A program made the position numbers and the translations under genes. Positions 1 to 11,826 of a stretch of DNA of 64,000 nucleotides are shown here, piece by piece (positions within the stretch are counted from its first letter, which is position 1; every line of letters begins with the position of its first letter). Under the pieces are notes generated by a model. It worked only from the letters and a program-made list of their open reading frames with translations. It was not told the DNA's origin and searched no databases. The DNA comes from Corynespora cassiicola. Lineage: Eukaryota > Ascomycota > Dothideomycetes > Pleosporales > Corynesporascaceae. Location: NCBI GenBank assembly GCA_022059125.1, contig JAEUWY010000008.1, forward strand, positions 1,798,001 to 1,862,000, read 5' to 3'.

Positions 1-1622
1 CCGCCGAGTCTCTGCGTAGACGCGCGCAAGCACTCGCTAGACCATCATACGACCACGGGTGCCCTCTGCTTCTTGGAAGGAAAATTGGCGTCTCGTACCA
101 GCTCGCTTCCCCAAAAACGAATTGTGATGCCCAAACACAGGTGCCTGCCCGCCGAGAATACGGGTCTTGGGTGCTTGGAAGGGATGGTGTTTAGTCTCAA
201 AGTAAAAACCTCACTGTCACACCGACTCATCACACCAACTCGTCGCCTTGGTTTCAATTCCGGTATTGTCGCACCTCGACCGGTGGCGCAGCCTTGCGGA
301 GTCCAACACCACCATCAGTCTTGCACGTCCCTACAGTAACACCCCAGTCATTTTGCCGTGCTCCCTCCGCGCACGCTTAGGCCAACATGCTGGACATCCC
401 CACAGATGGTTTGGTCAGCTTAAACACTGACATTCATAGTCTAAAACGCCCGCCAGGCGCACAACCCTTGTTCCTAAGTCGGACATTTTGCGAAAGGAAT
501 GACACGCCCGCCCGAAAAAAATAATCCCCTGCGGCGGTTTCCCCTGAGTCAGACAGATAGTCGGGGGACAGATCCGACTTCCTCATGGCACATCAATCCA
601 ACGCTCTCGGTTGCCCTTACTTTGTAACTACATACACAGGCATCCCAACACGGAGTTCTATTGCTCGTCTTATGTTGGACCTATCTCTTCCGTACGCGTC
701 TAGACTCGCGGCCATTGCCTTCGTTCGCCGCCGCCGTCTCGGGACACGGTGGCCCGACACCACCGTCCCCCACGACAAAACCACCTTCTGAATCTTCCAC
801 TCAAGCCTTCCAGCTCTGCATATGCTAGTCACCCAACAACTGTATTGTGTGAGCCAGACAACCGTCTGTGTCCAAAATCCCGCCGCTGGAGTGTAATTTC
901 CGTAGTCCGGCCCTGGCCAATCAGAGACAAGACCGCTAGTGCTTCATGATAGGCGTTGAACAAAACCTCCATCGGGTAAGCTTCCTGCGGGCGGATATGC
1001 GGATAGCTCGGGTCGATCAATGCTTGTGTTGGGTTCCTCAGAGACAAGGTGCCTATGAGGGCGGGGTTGGTAGCACCTTCTGCTGCGTCCGATGGACTGA
1101 TTGTAAACTGGTCCTTTGGGGCGCCGGAGCTGAATAGGGTTCCTTGAAAGAACGACCCAACAACCACAAGAGAGGTTTTTTAGAATTCTCCAAACGCCAC
1201 ACCATAGAACTTTCTCAAGAATTTGTGCCTTACGACACTATATACTAATGTCAGATATATCAACGCAGTATGCCTGAAACTAGAAGTCGTAATATCACCC
1301 TGTTCTACACTCTTTGGCCAAACCCTACCGAACAATCTAATTGCTCGTCGCTGACTCAATTTTAAGAGTCGTGGAATAGATACCTAGGTGGAAGGCTGGC
1401 ACCGCTTATCCCATGACCCGGCCCAACACCTTTTCAACCCAGATCTTTGTATTCATTAGCTTCTTCATCAGCACTGTAAAATGCCACCAGATCGCGTCTC
1501 AGTAAGTGAGAAGTTTTTGCTCTACAACACCAACACCAATTACCAGACGTTTTCGACTACAACCACAATATCCGCTTCCCAAGCACACTACAATAATTTC
1601 GATTTATCAAGGCCACAATAAA
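1..1622. other. Gene-poor left edge
   Basis: No gene can be supported in most of this stretch. Several short open frames exist on both strands, but none begins with ATG in good context and resembles a known family. The only protein-like frame is the minus-strand one listed at 829-1167. The part nearest the hypothetical gene at 1623 is probably its promoter and 5' leader. Confidence 0.5.
829..1167 (-). other. Possible exon or gene remnant, minus strand
   Basis: This is an open frame of about 112 codons whose translation looks more protein-like than its neighbours, with few repeats and balanced composition, including the stretches LSLRNPTQALIDPSYPHIRP and LFNAYHEALAVLSLIGQG. It has no ATG near its 5' end: a TAA lies about 15 nt upstream of the first open codons, and the first in-frame ATG is well inside. 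It could be the last exon of a gene whose upstream exon I could not place, or a decayed fragment. I do not recognise the family and assign no function. Confidence 0.25.
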
Positions 1623-2789
1623 ATGTTGTTGAGCCTTTTTTGCCTTTTTACCCTTTTCCGCAAGACCAGGCGCAAGGATGCCGCTCAGCAAAAATTCAAT
1701 TCTGCAGCTATCAACTCTATGATCGCCACCGCCTTGTCACCCACCGCCTTCCATGCTTTCCTCGAGCAGGTCCAGCGGGATGGGAACCTGGACAAAAGCC
1801 AAAGGAGAATTCTTTCGTTCCTAGCAGTGCCAAATCTCAGACTAGATCTCTACTTCAGAGTTCTGGCCATTGCACAATACGGGATGGCAAAGAATCCCAA
1901 GAGGCTAATTCTACTCCCAACATACTTGGAGTTCTGCGACATAGCGCCAGACTTTAATGCGAGCGCAGAATGGGGGCCAGAACAAGCCCGAGTGGTACTT
2001 GATGTAGGAGGTTTCTTGGCCTGGGACAGGTTGCACATGTCTGATATCGGGGCATGGGTGAATTCCGTGTCGGGCGTAGCGACAGACCCAGATGCAAGCG
2101 AACTTACAGAAGAGCACCAGATGATGCGGGAAACGATGGGGAGCCACCGAGGATCTCAAGAGAGCTCACTCAGTAACTTCCGGCCTTTCACTAGCAGGGG
2201 TAGCAAGCACGAGTTTAGAAATGTGATCACCAGGGCCAGGACCCTCCAGGATGTCATGGTCGAGAACATTATCGGCCCTTCTATACCCCTGATCCCCTAC
2301 AACGCGGCAGATAACTCGGGATTCAAGCTCTTCAAGTCCACGCCCATGGCTGATGTTGAGAAGGTTGCATCCTTTCGAGAACATGAGGTGCATATTGCAT
2401 TCATCAGTGGCTCCGATGGATACATAGAGGGATTGTTGAAGAAGAGATTCGAAGGGGAGAAAGGGCTGGTGCTGTGCACTGGCATCTTGAAGGCGATGGC
2501 TAGCGGAGAATGGAGCTGCCATGAATCCCTTTTGGACAATACAGTCGGGCACCAGCAGCATGATGCCAAAACGTGTTACTGCCTGGGCAAGACTAGGTGT
2601 GTGCTGACATGCGCCGTCATGGCAGATGGGATTCAGTGGGCTGGCGATGAGCTCATTGTAAAGGGCGCGAGTGAGGAGATTATTCTACCGCTCAGGCTGG
2701 AAACTTTTCACTGGCAGTCGGAAGATGGATCAGAGGCAGTCCGGTTTGGTGATTTTGCCCTGAAATTGGTCCAAAAGCAAAGAAGATAG
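1623..2789 (+). CDS. Hypothetical protein, 388 aa
   Basis: Intronless open frame of 389 codons including the stop. The frame stays open upstream to about 1506 but only from a GTG, so the ATG at 1623 is taken as the start. The N terminus (MLLSLFCLFTLF followed by RKTRRK) is a short hydrophobic segment with a basic edge, which could be a membrane anchor or a poor signal sequence. The rest is soluble in character: a leucine-rich part (about residues 45-100), a polar serine-rich linker (about 160-190) and a C-terminal part with several cysteines and tryptophans. No catalytic motif or known domain was recognised. Its 3' end faces the minus-strand thiolase gene about 300 bp away. Real gene likely; function unknown. 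Confidence 0.6.
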   Translation: MLLSLFCLFTLFRKTRRKDAAQQKFNSAAINSMIATALSPTAFHAFLEQVQRDGNLDKSQRRILSFLAVPNLRLDLYFRVLAIAQYGMAKNPKRLILLPTYLEFCDIAPDFNASAEWGPEQARVVLDVGGFLAWDRLHMSDIGAWVNSVSGVATDPDASELTEEHQMMRETMGSHRGSQESSLSNFRPFTSRGSKHEFRNVITRARTLQDVMVENIIGPSIPLIPYNAADNSGFKLFKSTPMADVEKVASFREHEVHIAFISGSDGYIEGLLKKRFEGEKGLVLCTGILKAMASGEWSCHESLLDNTVGHQQHDAKTCYCLGKTRCVLTCAVMADGIQWAGDELIVKGASEEIILPLRLETFHWQSEDGSEAVRFGDFALKLVQKQRR

Positions 2790-3089
2790 TCCGAAACGAA
2801 TGGCTTGTGCTATTGTAGCCATTGCACGCAGCCATGAAGGTAATGCAGGCCTTGTCAATGCTGTTGCACTACTTCATCGCCACCGGTAGAGGAGGAATTT
2901 TGAAGTTGAAAAAGATTTATTATCAAGTTGTAATAGTAGCAGTGCATATCAAGCCTTTCTAGCGTGGTATAAGGGCCTCGCTGGCAGCCAGGCAATGATT
3001 ACGACGCTACATTTCTGTGTGTCCAATCCGATGTTGAATCTATTACTTTGGTATCCCCTCATAGCTCATGGTATCATTTATATCCCAAT

Positions 3090-4514
<1,425 letters not shown>

Positions 4515-4999
4515 GATGGAATACTCTGCAGGTCTATGAGGAAAAGAAAGGTGAAGAGCAATGTCGAGTCAGGTCGTATGAGGGGAAAACAAAGCAAATT
4601 TAAGAGCAGGAGGGGGGGAGAGCGGAATGCAGGACACCGGACTTTAGATCGGAGGGGTGCTATCGGTCCTTGTCCGGCGACTACATGTGATTGGAGGCTG
4701 AGCTCTATTGAGTCCATATTTTTTTTACCGCCTTCTCGGCGGCTAGGCCAAACCTTAGTCCGACGCGCGCATCGCGCCAAGTCTCTGAACATTTTCTGGA
4801 TAGCTTCGAGCTTTAGCTCTATATCCACCCCACGTCACCTCCCTCCCATTCCCGCCTCGAGAACCTCGCCGATCGTTCCCGGATCGCGTCGCTCCCGCCT
4901 GTAGGAACAAGTCCCTCCAATTGACGCGGCCCCGGAACGAGACGCGACGACGCCAGACGCAGCCCGGCAGCGCATCAGGCATCGCACCAGACCGCGACC
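4515..4999. promoter_or_regulatory. Divergent promoter region, thiolase / SNU114
   Basis: The 485-bp space between the start codons of two divergent housekeeping genes. It must hold both promoters and 5' leaders. The right half is pyrimidine- and CpG-rich, as in TATA-less housekeeping promoters. No specific site is claimed. Confidence 0.5.
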
Positions 5000-7987
5000 A
5001 TGGACGACCTCTACGACGAGTTCGGAAACTTCATCGGAGACGCTGGGTCAGAGGAGGATGTCCAGTCTACTGGCGATGCGGCTGAAGCCTATGTGCTCGA
5101 TGAGGAAGCCCAAGAAGAGGATGCGGCCGACGACCAGCAGTTGATGGACGTTGATGAAGGGCCTTCGAACGCTGTGATTCTGCACGAAGACAAGCAATAC
5201 TACCCCTCTGCATCGGACGTATATGGACCTGATGTGGAAGTTTTGGTGCAAGAGGAGGACACACAGACGTTGGCGCAGCCCATCATCGAGCCCGTTGTAC
5301 AGAAGAAGTTCAACATTCAGGAAGCCGACCTGCCTCCAGTGCACTTTTCGCGCGAGCTTCTCACCGACCTTACAAACTACCCGGAACAGGTGCGCAATAT
5401 TGTTATTGCCGGACACCTTCACCATGGCAAGACGGCCTTCATGGACATGTTGGTCATGGAGACACATGATATCCAAGATAGACTAGATGCTAAGAAGGGT
5501 CGCAAGCGCGAGGAGCAACTGCGATACACAGATGTACATGTGTTGGAACGCGAGCGCGGTCTTTCGATCAAAGCCGCGCCCATGAGTCTGGTTCTACAAA
5601 ACACCAAGGGCAAATCACATCTTTTCAACATTATTGATACCCCTGGCCACGTCAACTTCGCCGACGAGGTCGCAGCATCCCTACGACTAGCAGATGGTGT
5701 ACTTCTGGTCGTCGATGTCATCGAAGGCGTACAGGTCAACACAGAGCAGATCATCAAGCATGCGGTACTTGAGGACTTACCTCTGACCCTGGTAGTCAAC
5801 AAGATGGACCGCTTAATTCTGGAGTTGAGACTGCCACCGAAAGATGCATACTTCAAGATCAAGCACGTCATCGAACAGGTCAACACTATCATCGAGGATA
5901 CAATCCCTGGCAGGGGGGAGAGTAGGCGCGTGAGTCCCGAGAAGGGCAACGTTGCCTTTGCTTGTACGAGCATGCGTTGGTGCTTCACTCTCCAGTCTTT
6001 TGCCAAGATGTACGCGGATTTCCACCCTGCACCTTCAAAGACTCCAGGATTCGGTGAGCCTGTGAAGGAGCTGGATGTTGAGAAGTTCGCACCTCGACTG
6101 TGGGGCGATATCTATTACAATCCGAGAAGCCGCAAGTTCAGCAGGAAACCACAAGAGGATGATTCCAAGAGGTCTTTCGTTCACTGGGTACTGGAACCTG
6201 TCTACAAACTTTACTCTCACACGCTCAGTGAGAGCGCGGCTGATCTCAAGGAAACGCTGAAGCAGATGGGCATCAAGCTGAAACCATCCGAATACAAGAA
6301 GGATGCAAAGGAGCTCATCAGGCTCGTCTGTGAGCAATTCTTCGGACCCGCCACTGGTTTTGTTGACATGGTTTTGGAGCATATCCCTTCTCCTGCACAG
6401 GGCGCAAAGAGGTTGCTTCAGAAACATTACACTGGCCCACTCGACACTAAGACTGCAGAAGCCATGGAGAAATGTGATCAAGATGGTCCACTGGTAATTC
6501 ATGTCACCAAGTTGTTCAACGCTACGGATGCAAAGTCATTCTTCGCTCTAGGACGAGTTTTGAGTGGTATTGCTCGGCCTGCCACCTCCGTACGTGTCCT
6601 GGGTGAAGGCTACACGCTTGAAGACGAAGAGGACATGGTGGTTGCCACTATCACGGATACCGCCATCGCTGAGTCCCGATACAACGTTTCCACTAGTGGA
6701 GTTCCTGCTGGTAACTTTGTACTCCTCAGTGGCGTTGATAACTCAATCGTCAAGACCGCGACGCTTGTTGCGCAAAAGCTTCCCGATGACGAAGATGCGT
6801 ACATTTTCAAGCCTATTCGTCATTTCTTCGAATCCGTCTTCAAGGTTGCCGTGGAACCAATTAATCCTTCGGAGCTTCCCAAAATGCTTGACGGTCTGCG
6901 GAAGATCAACAAATCATATCCACTCATCACCACGAAAGTGGAAGAGTCCGGCGAACATGTCATCCTTGGAACCGGAGAGCTCTACATGGACTGCGTCATG
7001 CATGATCTACGGCGACTGTATGCCGACATGGAGATCAAGGTGTCGGATCCCGTGACCCGCTTCTGTGAAACTGTCATGGAGATGTCGGCGATTAAGTGCT
7101 ATGCTTTGACGCCTAACAAGAAGAACAAGCTCACCATGATTGCCGAGCCGCTCGATAGTGGAATCGCAGAGGATATCGAAGCTGGAAAGGTTAACATCAA
7201 AGATCCTGTTCGCGTGGTTGGTAAATTCTTTGAGGAAAAATACGGGTATGATCTGCTCGCTTCCCGGAATATTTGGGCATTTGGGCCGGATGATATGGGC
7301 CCCAACATTTTGCAGAACGATACACTCCCTTCAGAGGTCGACACGAAAACGCTCCGCTCTGTCCGCGATACGATTCGTCAGGGTTTTAGTTGGGCTACAC
7401 GCGAAGGCCCGTTGTGCGAGGAGCCGATTCGTAACACAAAGTTCCGCGTCACGGACGTCGATCTAGCTTCAGAGGCTATTTTCCGTGGAGGTGGGCAAAT
7501 CATTCCGACAAGCAGGCGTGCTTGCTACTCCAGCTTCCTCATGGCGAGTCCCCGCCTCATGGAACCCGTGTATTCGTGCAGCATGATCGGCCCTGAGAGA
7601 ATGAAAGCCAGTCTCTACACGGTCCTTGCTCGACGACGAGGCCACGTCCTTCAAGACGGTCCGATTGCGGGTACTCCGTTGTACAACATACGCGGCTTGA
7701 TTCCTGTCATTGACTCATTCGGTTTTGAGACGGATCTCAGGATCCACGCCGAAGGCCTAGTTTCGCTCTCACTCGTCTTTGATCGCTGGTCTATCGTCCC
7801 TGGTGACCCGCTGGACAAGGAAATTAAACTGCGGCCGCTCGAACCCGCCTCTGCCCAGGCACTTGCTCGTGACTTCGTTCTCAAGACTAGGAGACGCAAG
7901 GGTCTTGCTGAAGACGTCACTATCAGCAAATTTTTGGAGCCCGAGCTCTTCAGAAGCTTGAAGGACAGTGGCGTTCTTGACGGATGA
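5000..7987 (+). CDS. SNU114: U5 snRNP GTPase Snu114 (EFTUD2/Cwf10)
   Basis: EF-2-like GTPase of the U5 snRNP that controls spliceosome activation (U4/U6 unwinding) and disassembly. Intronless, 995 aa, close to the family norm. The N terminus is acidic and begins MDDLYDEFGNFIG, typical of Snu114 and absent from EF-2. GTPase motifs are visible: P-loop GHLHHGKT near residue 138, DTPGHVNF near 213 and NKMDR near 267. EF-2-like domains II-V follow, with ILGTGELYMDCVMHDLRR in the middle and CYSSFLMASPRLMEPVY in domain IV. It lacks the diphthamide-loop features of EF-2. The start is the first ATG of the frame and has an accurate family N terminus. Constitutive expression is expected. Confidence 0.96.
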   Translation: MDDLYDEFGNFIGDAGSEEDVQSTGDAAEAYVLDEEAQEEDAADDQQLMDVDEGPSNAVILHEDKQYYPSASDVYGPDVEVLVQEEDTQTLAQPIIEPVVQKKFNIQEADLPPVHFSRELLTDLTNYPEQVRNIVIAGHLHHGKTAFMDMLVMETHDIQDRLDAKKGRKREEQLRYTDVHVLERERGLSIKAAPMSLVLQNTKGKSHLFNIIDTPGHVNFADEVAASLRLADGVLLVVDVIEGVQVNTEQIIKHAVLEDLPLTLVVNKMDRLILELRLPPKDAYFKIKHVIEQVNTIIEDTIPGRGESRRVSPEKGNVAFACTSMRWCFTLQSFAKMYADFHPAPSKTPGFGEPVKELDVEKFAPRLWGDIYYNPRSRKFSRKPQEDDSKRSFVHWVLEPVYKLYSHTLSESAADLKETLKQMGIKLKPSEYKKDAKELIRLVCEQFFGPATGFVDMVLEHIPSPAQGAKRLLQKHYTGPLDTKTAEAMEKCDQDGPLVIHVTKLFNATDAKSFFALGRVLSGIARPATSVRVLGEGYTLEDEEDMVVATITDTAIAESRYNVSTSGVPAGNFVLLSGVDNSIVKTATLVAQKLPDDEDAYIFKPIRHFFESVFKVAVEPINPSELPKMLDGLRKINKSYPLITTKVEESGEHVILGTGELYMDCVMHDLRRLYADMEIKVSDPVTRFCETVMEMSAIKCYALTPNKKNKLTMIAEPLDSGIAEDIEAGKVNIKDPVRVVGKFFEEKYGYDLLASRNIWAFGPDDMGPNILQNDTLPSEVDTKTLRSVRDTIRQGFSWATREGPLCEEPIRNTKFRVTDVDLASEAIFRGGGQIIPTSRRACYSSFLMASPRLMEPVYSCSMIGPERMKASLYTVLARRRGHVLQDGPIAGTPLYNIRGLIPVIDSFGFETDLRIHAEGLVSLSLVFDRWSIVPGDPLDKEIKLRPLEPASAQALARDFVLKTRRRKGLAEDVTISKFLEPELFRSLKDSGVLDG

Positions 7988-8397
7988 GGGAGGTTCTGAA
8001 CTAATCGGGTCCACTTCCCATACACATACGGAGAGGTCGAGGTATGTTGTACGTTGTTTTATTGAAGCATCGTTGTTGAATATATATTTAAGACTGTAAT
8101 AGACTGAGAAGGGCGTTTGCCGAAAAGCTATCAGCTGGTAGACCGGCTTGGAAAAGAAAGGCTGAATTCCGGAGCCAGAAATGCTGAGATGAAGACTGAG
8201 AAGGAGACAATGTACCATATACCCCATGAATGAGGTAGGGATTTTGGCGGTATATTTATGATCAATAGCTAATATTGCTGCCAGCTCCATTACTTGTTTT
8301 CTTTAACACCTTTGGATAGTGAATTGTGACATGCGAATCGCACCGTGAACTCAGATGACCTAGATGGCATCGTCCCTGCACATGTACCACATTTTCT
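7988..8397. other. Convergent 3' intergenic region
   Basis: Space between the stop codons of SNU114 (plus) and the MutL-family gene (minus). It is AT-richer than the flanking coding sequence and contains polyadenylation-like TATATATTTA-type tracts around 8080-8092. No gene seen. Confidence 0.5.
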
Positions 8398-11300
8398 TTA
8401 CTCGCGTTGGACATCCGTCGACGTTTCTGCCATTATGTCCATCAGCATTTCCTCATCGCTATCGCCATCATATTCGTCACTCCCATGACCGCTATCTTTG
8501 TCGTTGCAGTCAGCTTCCTCGCTTTTGCTAGTAGCAGGCTGCGCGATGCGATTATACGTCATTACTTCGACATCGGCCATTCCCACATTATCTTCATACC
8601 ATTTCCTCAACTTAAGGCTGTTATGGATACCCTCCTCAACCGTGCTTCCAACTTCCATATCCATCTCTATTCTCTCCCAACGTTCATCCAGCATCATCAC
8701 GACCCTCAACGCCCATTCTTTCAACCCACCTTCCGTGATAGGCACAGCGAGCTCGTCGTATGCATTTTCGACCGGATAACCCCACCGCGGCGTGTTCCTC
8801 GTCATATCGAGCTTTTTCATGCTGTTTATAGTTTCGCCAATCGTTATGTCGACGCTCAGAACAAGGCTCTGCGTATGATAGTCATGTGGTACGCGCTCAA
8901 GCGGTAGGTTCCAGGATTTTGAGCGTCTCAACCCATTTGCGGTCGATTGGCGTCGGATAGGCGGGAGCTTCGCGAAATCGTCAGGGTTTGCCTTGATTCC
9001 ACGCTTTTGACGCGCAATGGGGGCACTCGCATGCTTGGAGGGAGGTTCTCGGCCGATGTAGGCTTCGAAAAAGGCTGCCATGTTCTGCGGTTCGGGGGTA
9101 GCAGTCTCGTGAGATGATTTGGGGGTGCCAGTCGGATTTTGTATAGAGACCTTGGTGACTGTGTCCAATTGATCCGGGGCATTTCCCGACTGTCGTATGC
9201 CTCTTGTCTGCTTGGAGCTTGGATTGGAACCACATGATATGGGATTAAAGACTTCACTTGGTGCAGGTGCGCGACCCGTCTTAGCCTGAAAATACCGTTC
9301 AATACCATGGACTCCATTGTTGCCATTTGTTGTGCGAAACGACTTCTTGGATTGGTGTGTCTTTTTGTTGATTGGTGTGAACGAGGTGGTAGGACTTGGC
9401 ATGTTGCCTCCTTGACCAAAGTAGTTTCGAATATCTGGATGAGCCCGCAGTTCTTGCCTTGCGGGACCCAGAGAAACATTTAGTGCAGAATCTGCATCAT
9501 GTTGATCGTGCGGACTGGCTTGATTGTGGTGGAATGAAGACCCCGCCTGATGGTAATTGCTCCTCTTCTCCTGAGGATGGTTGTAAGAGTTTGCTCCATT
9601 CGCTGAACTATGATTCCATTGCAGGTGGTCACGTAGCGATTTTTTCAACACTACAGGCTTGAATAGTTTCCCCACTGTGGAATTCCTGCGTGGGGTGGCA
9701 TATTGAGGAGTAACAGTTTTCAACCGAGTGCTTGATGGCGGGCTTGATGGTAGGATCACATCGCTTATATTGGTCGTTACCACACCAGGTTCTTCAACAG
9801 AGTGCTGAAAAGACGACAGTGGTTGGATATCTTGGGTTGGAGCTGAATCGAGGAAGGTAAAGCCCTGATTGGAAAGAGAAACTTGTCTTGATTCCAGCTG
9901 TGGGGGGATATGCGGCATCGAATGCCTCAACGAATACGATCTTTGTTCCAAGGAGCCAGCTGGCAAGCTTGACGAGATTTCCGCATTCGGCTGGCTATTC
10001 GCTGGTGGAGTGCCCTGAAACTCTTCTAAAAGTTTCGTGGCTTTACTGGCGGCATGCATTTTTGCAAATGTCCAGGGATTGTGAAAACTGACGTTGCTTC
10101 CGCCAGCCTCTTGCTCCTCCTCTATCATAGGTGACCGGATTTCTGCGAGCATTTCTAGATCATCCTCATCTACCCCATACATGTTTGATCTCCATAGGCT
10201 TTTAGAGTGATCAAACCTTGATGGGGGCATTTCCTCAATGCTTTGTAGCGACCCGTGTCGTATGTCCCCAGTCATATTCATTGTTGTCTTTGCCTCCATC
10301 AAATCAGCTTGTGCAATCTGCATTGCAGAGGATGATGTATCAATAGAAGCCTGCAAATCAAATGTACTTTGAGAGTGATAACTTTTCATCAATCCATCGA
10401 CGGCTTCGAGAACTGCGTATGGATCTTGAAACAGGACGTCGTCCTTGGCCGGCTCAATGTTAGGATCATAGCTCCCTTTCGGACATTTGATGTCCATGAG
10501 AAAGAAAATGTTCTTTCTTGCGTTAAAATCAGCGTTGACCTCTTCCAATCTGTCCTTGACCTTGGTAGTAATTTGCTTTAAAATACCACGCTCACATGAG
10601 ACTGGCCTGCAATCGACACATAAGAACGGGCCATCATTGCTGAGTCTCGACATATCGCAACCGGAGGTGGGTAGCAAGATGCGGATATCAAAGCCGTTGG
10701 TTTCCAGTGCGATCCAGTCGTACTGAAACGCGCCACGTCCTATCACTTTCAATGCAGAATCTTCCACATCGGCTCCCGCCTTTGGTGCATATACGAAATC
10801 GTTACGGTTGTCGGCTTTCAAGACGTGAAACCTGAATTGGACGGTTGGCCTTGCAAGTGCATATGCTTTAATTGTTCTTTTGATCTTGGCCAACCATTTT
10901 GTTGCCATTTTAGGGGCTGCCAGCTTGCGCACAGGTAAATGGTCGAAGAGCCCAGTGACTCTGACAGTAGTGCCAGCGGCAGCGGATGCAACTTGGATAC
11001 TATCGGGGTTAGAAGCAAGCCAAATAACAAAAAAAAGGTACTCACGGTAAGATGAGTTCTCCATCGCCTCCAAACCTCAGAGTACGTGCCACAGGCTCGC
11101 CCTCCACTCTTGTCGTAATCTCAAGCGTACCGCTCATTTCAGCAATATTCGCCAGGGCAGTACCGCGAAACCCAAGCCAGTTACCTCCAATATCTCTCAC
11201 ATCATGAAAATCCCTAATCTTGCTCGTACAGTAACGTCGAGCTATCAATGACTGGTCTTCCTCCTGGATGCCATGACCTGTGTCCTTGACCACGATGGTA

Positions 11301-11485
11301 TTGATAGTATCGGCCGATATGTCCACAAAGATAGAAGAAGCACGAGCATCCAGAGCGTTGTCGATGAGTTCTTTGACTACAAAGCTCGGGTCGGCTAGTG
11401 CTTGGGATGAGCCGAGCTGCCTCACTGTCGTTGTTGGGAGCGCCACGATGCCAAGGCGAGAAACCTGATCCGGACTCCCTGCCAT
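8398..11485 (-). CDS. MutL-family mismatch repair ATPase, MLH2/human PMS1-like
   Basis: Two exons, 11485-11046 and 10999-8398, with a 46-nt intron; 1013 aa. The N-terminal GHKL ATPase domain carries KELIDNALDA (38-47), DTGHG (68-72), YCTSKI (85-90) and GFRGTAL (105-111), the standard MutL ATP-binding motifs. The following segment (VRVTGLFDHLPVRK) is the MutL transducer region. The long C-terminal half is polar and probably disordered. I see no metal-binding endonuclease motif (DQHA...E...) of the PMS2/yeast Pms1 or MLH3 type, which points to the non-nucleolytic MLH2/human PMS1 branch, known in yeast to pair with Mlh1 and influence meiotic gene conversion. Subfamily placement is inference; a divergent MLH3 remains possible. 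Divergent with the Ada-type gene. Confidence 0.75.
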
Positions 11486-11826
11486 CGGGATAAACTCAGC
11501 CCTGGAGCACGAAATCGACTATATATAGCCAGTAAGATAGATCCAGGAAGTAGGAATTTGGGCAGACGTGCTCCTGAATCTGTAATCCATGGCCATCGCC
11601 GTGCCTGCTTCATTCGGCTCACTACTTTACCTACAGAGGAAGTGGCGGCGCGACACGAACGCGACATCAGGTGACTCCATCATTTTCCCTGGATGCAACC
11701 CAGCGATATCTGGGCCATAATGTCGCTTGTTTCGTTTATCGGACAAGGCGCCTTTCGGGGTGGTGAGCAGCGACCTGATACGTCACCAAGAGGATGCTGT
11801 AGAAGTGGCCAATCACAGCCGTCAAA
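11486..11826. promoter_or_regulatory. Shared divergent promoter of MutL-like and Ada-like genes
   Basis: Only 341 bp separate the two start codons, so the two DNA-repair-related genes must share this control region. An AACGCGA sequence near 11659-11665 resembles the ACGCG core of cell-cycle (MCB-type) elements, but a single short match is weak evidence. Confidence 0.45.

Noticed and set aside
1506..1622. Upstream extension of the hypothetical gene at 1623
   Set aside because: The extension starts at GTG, not ATG, and adds 39 low-complexity residues.
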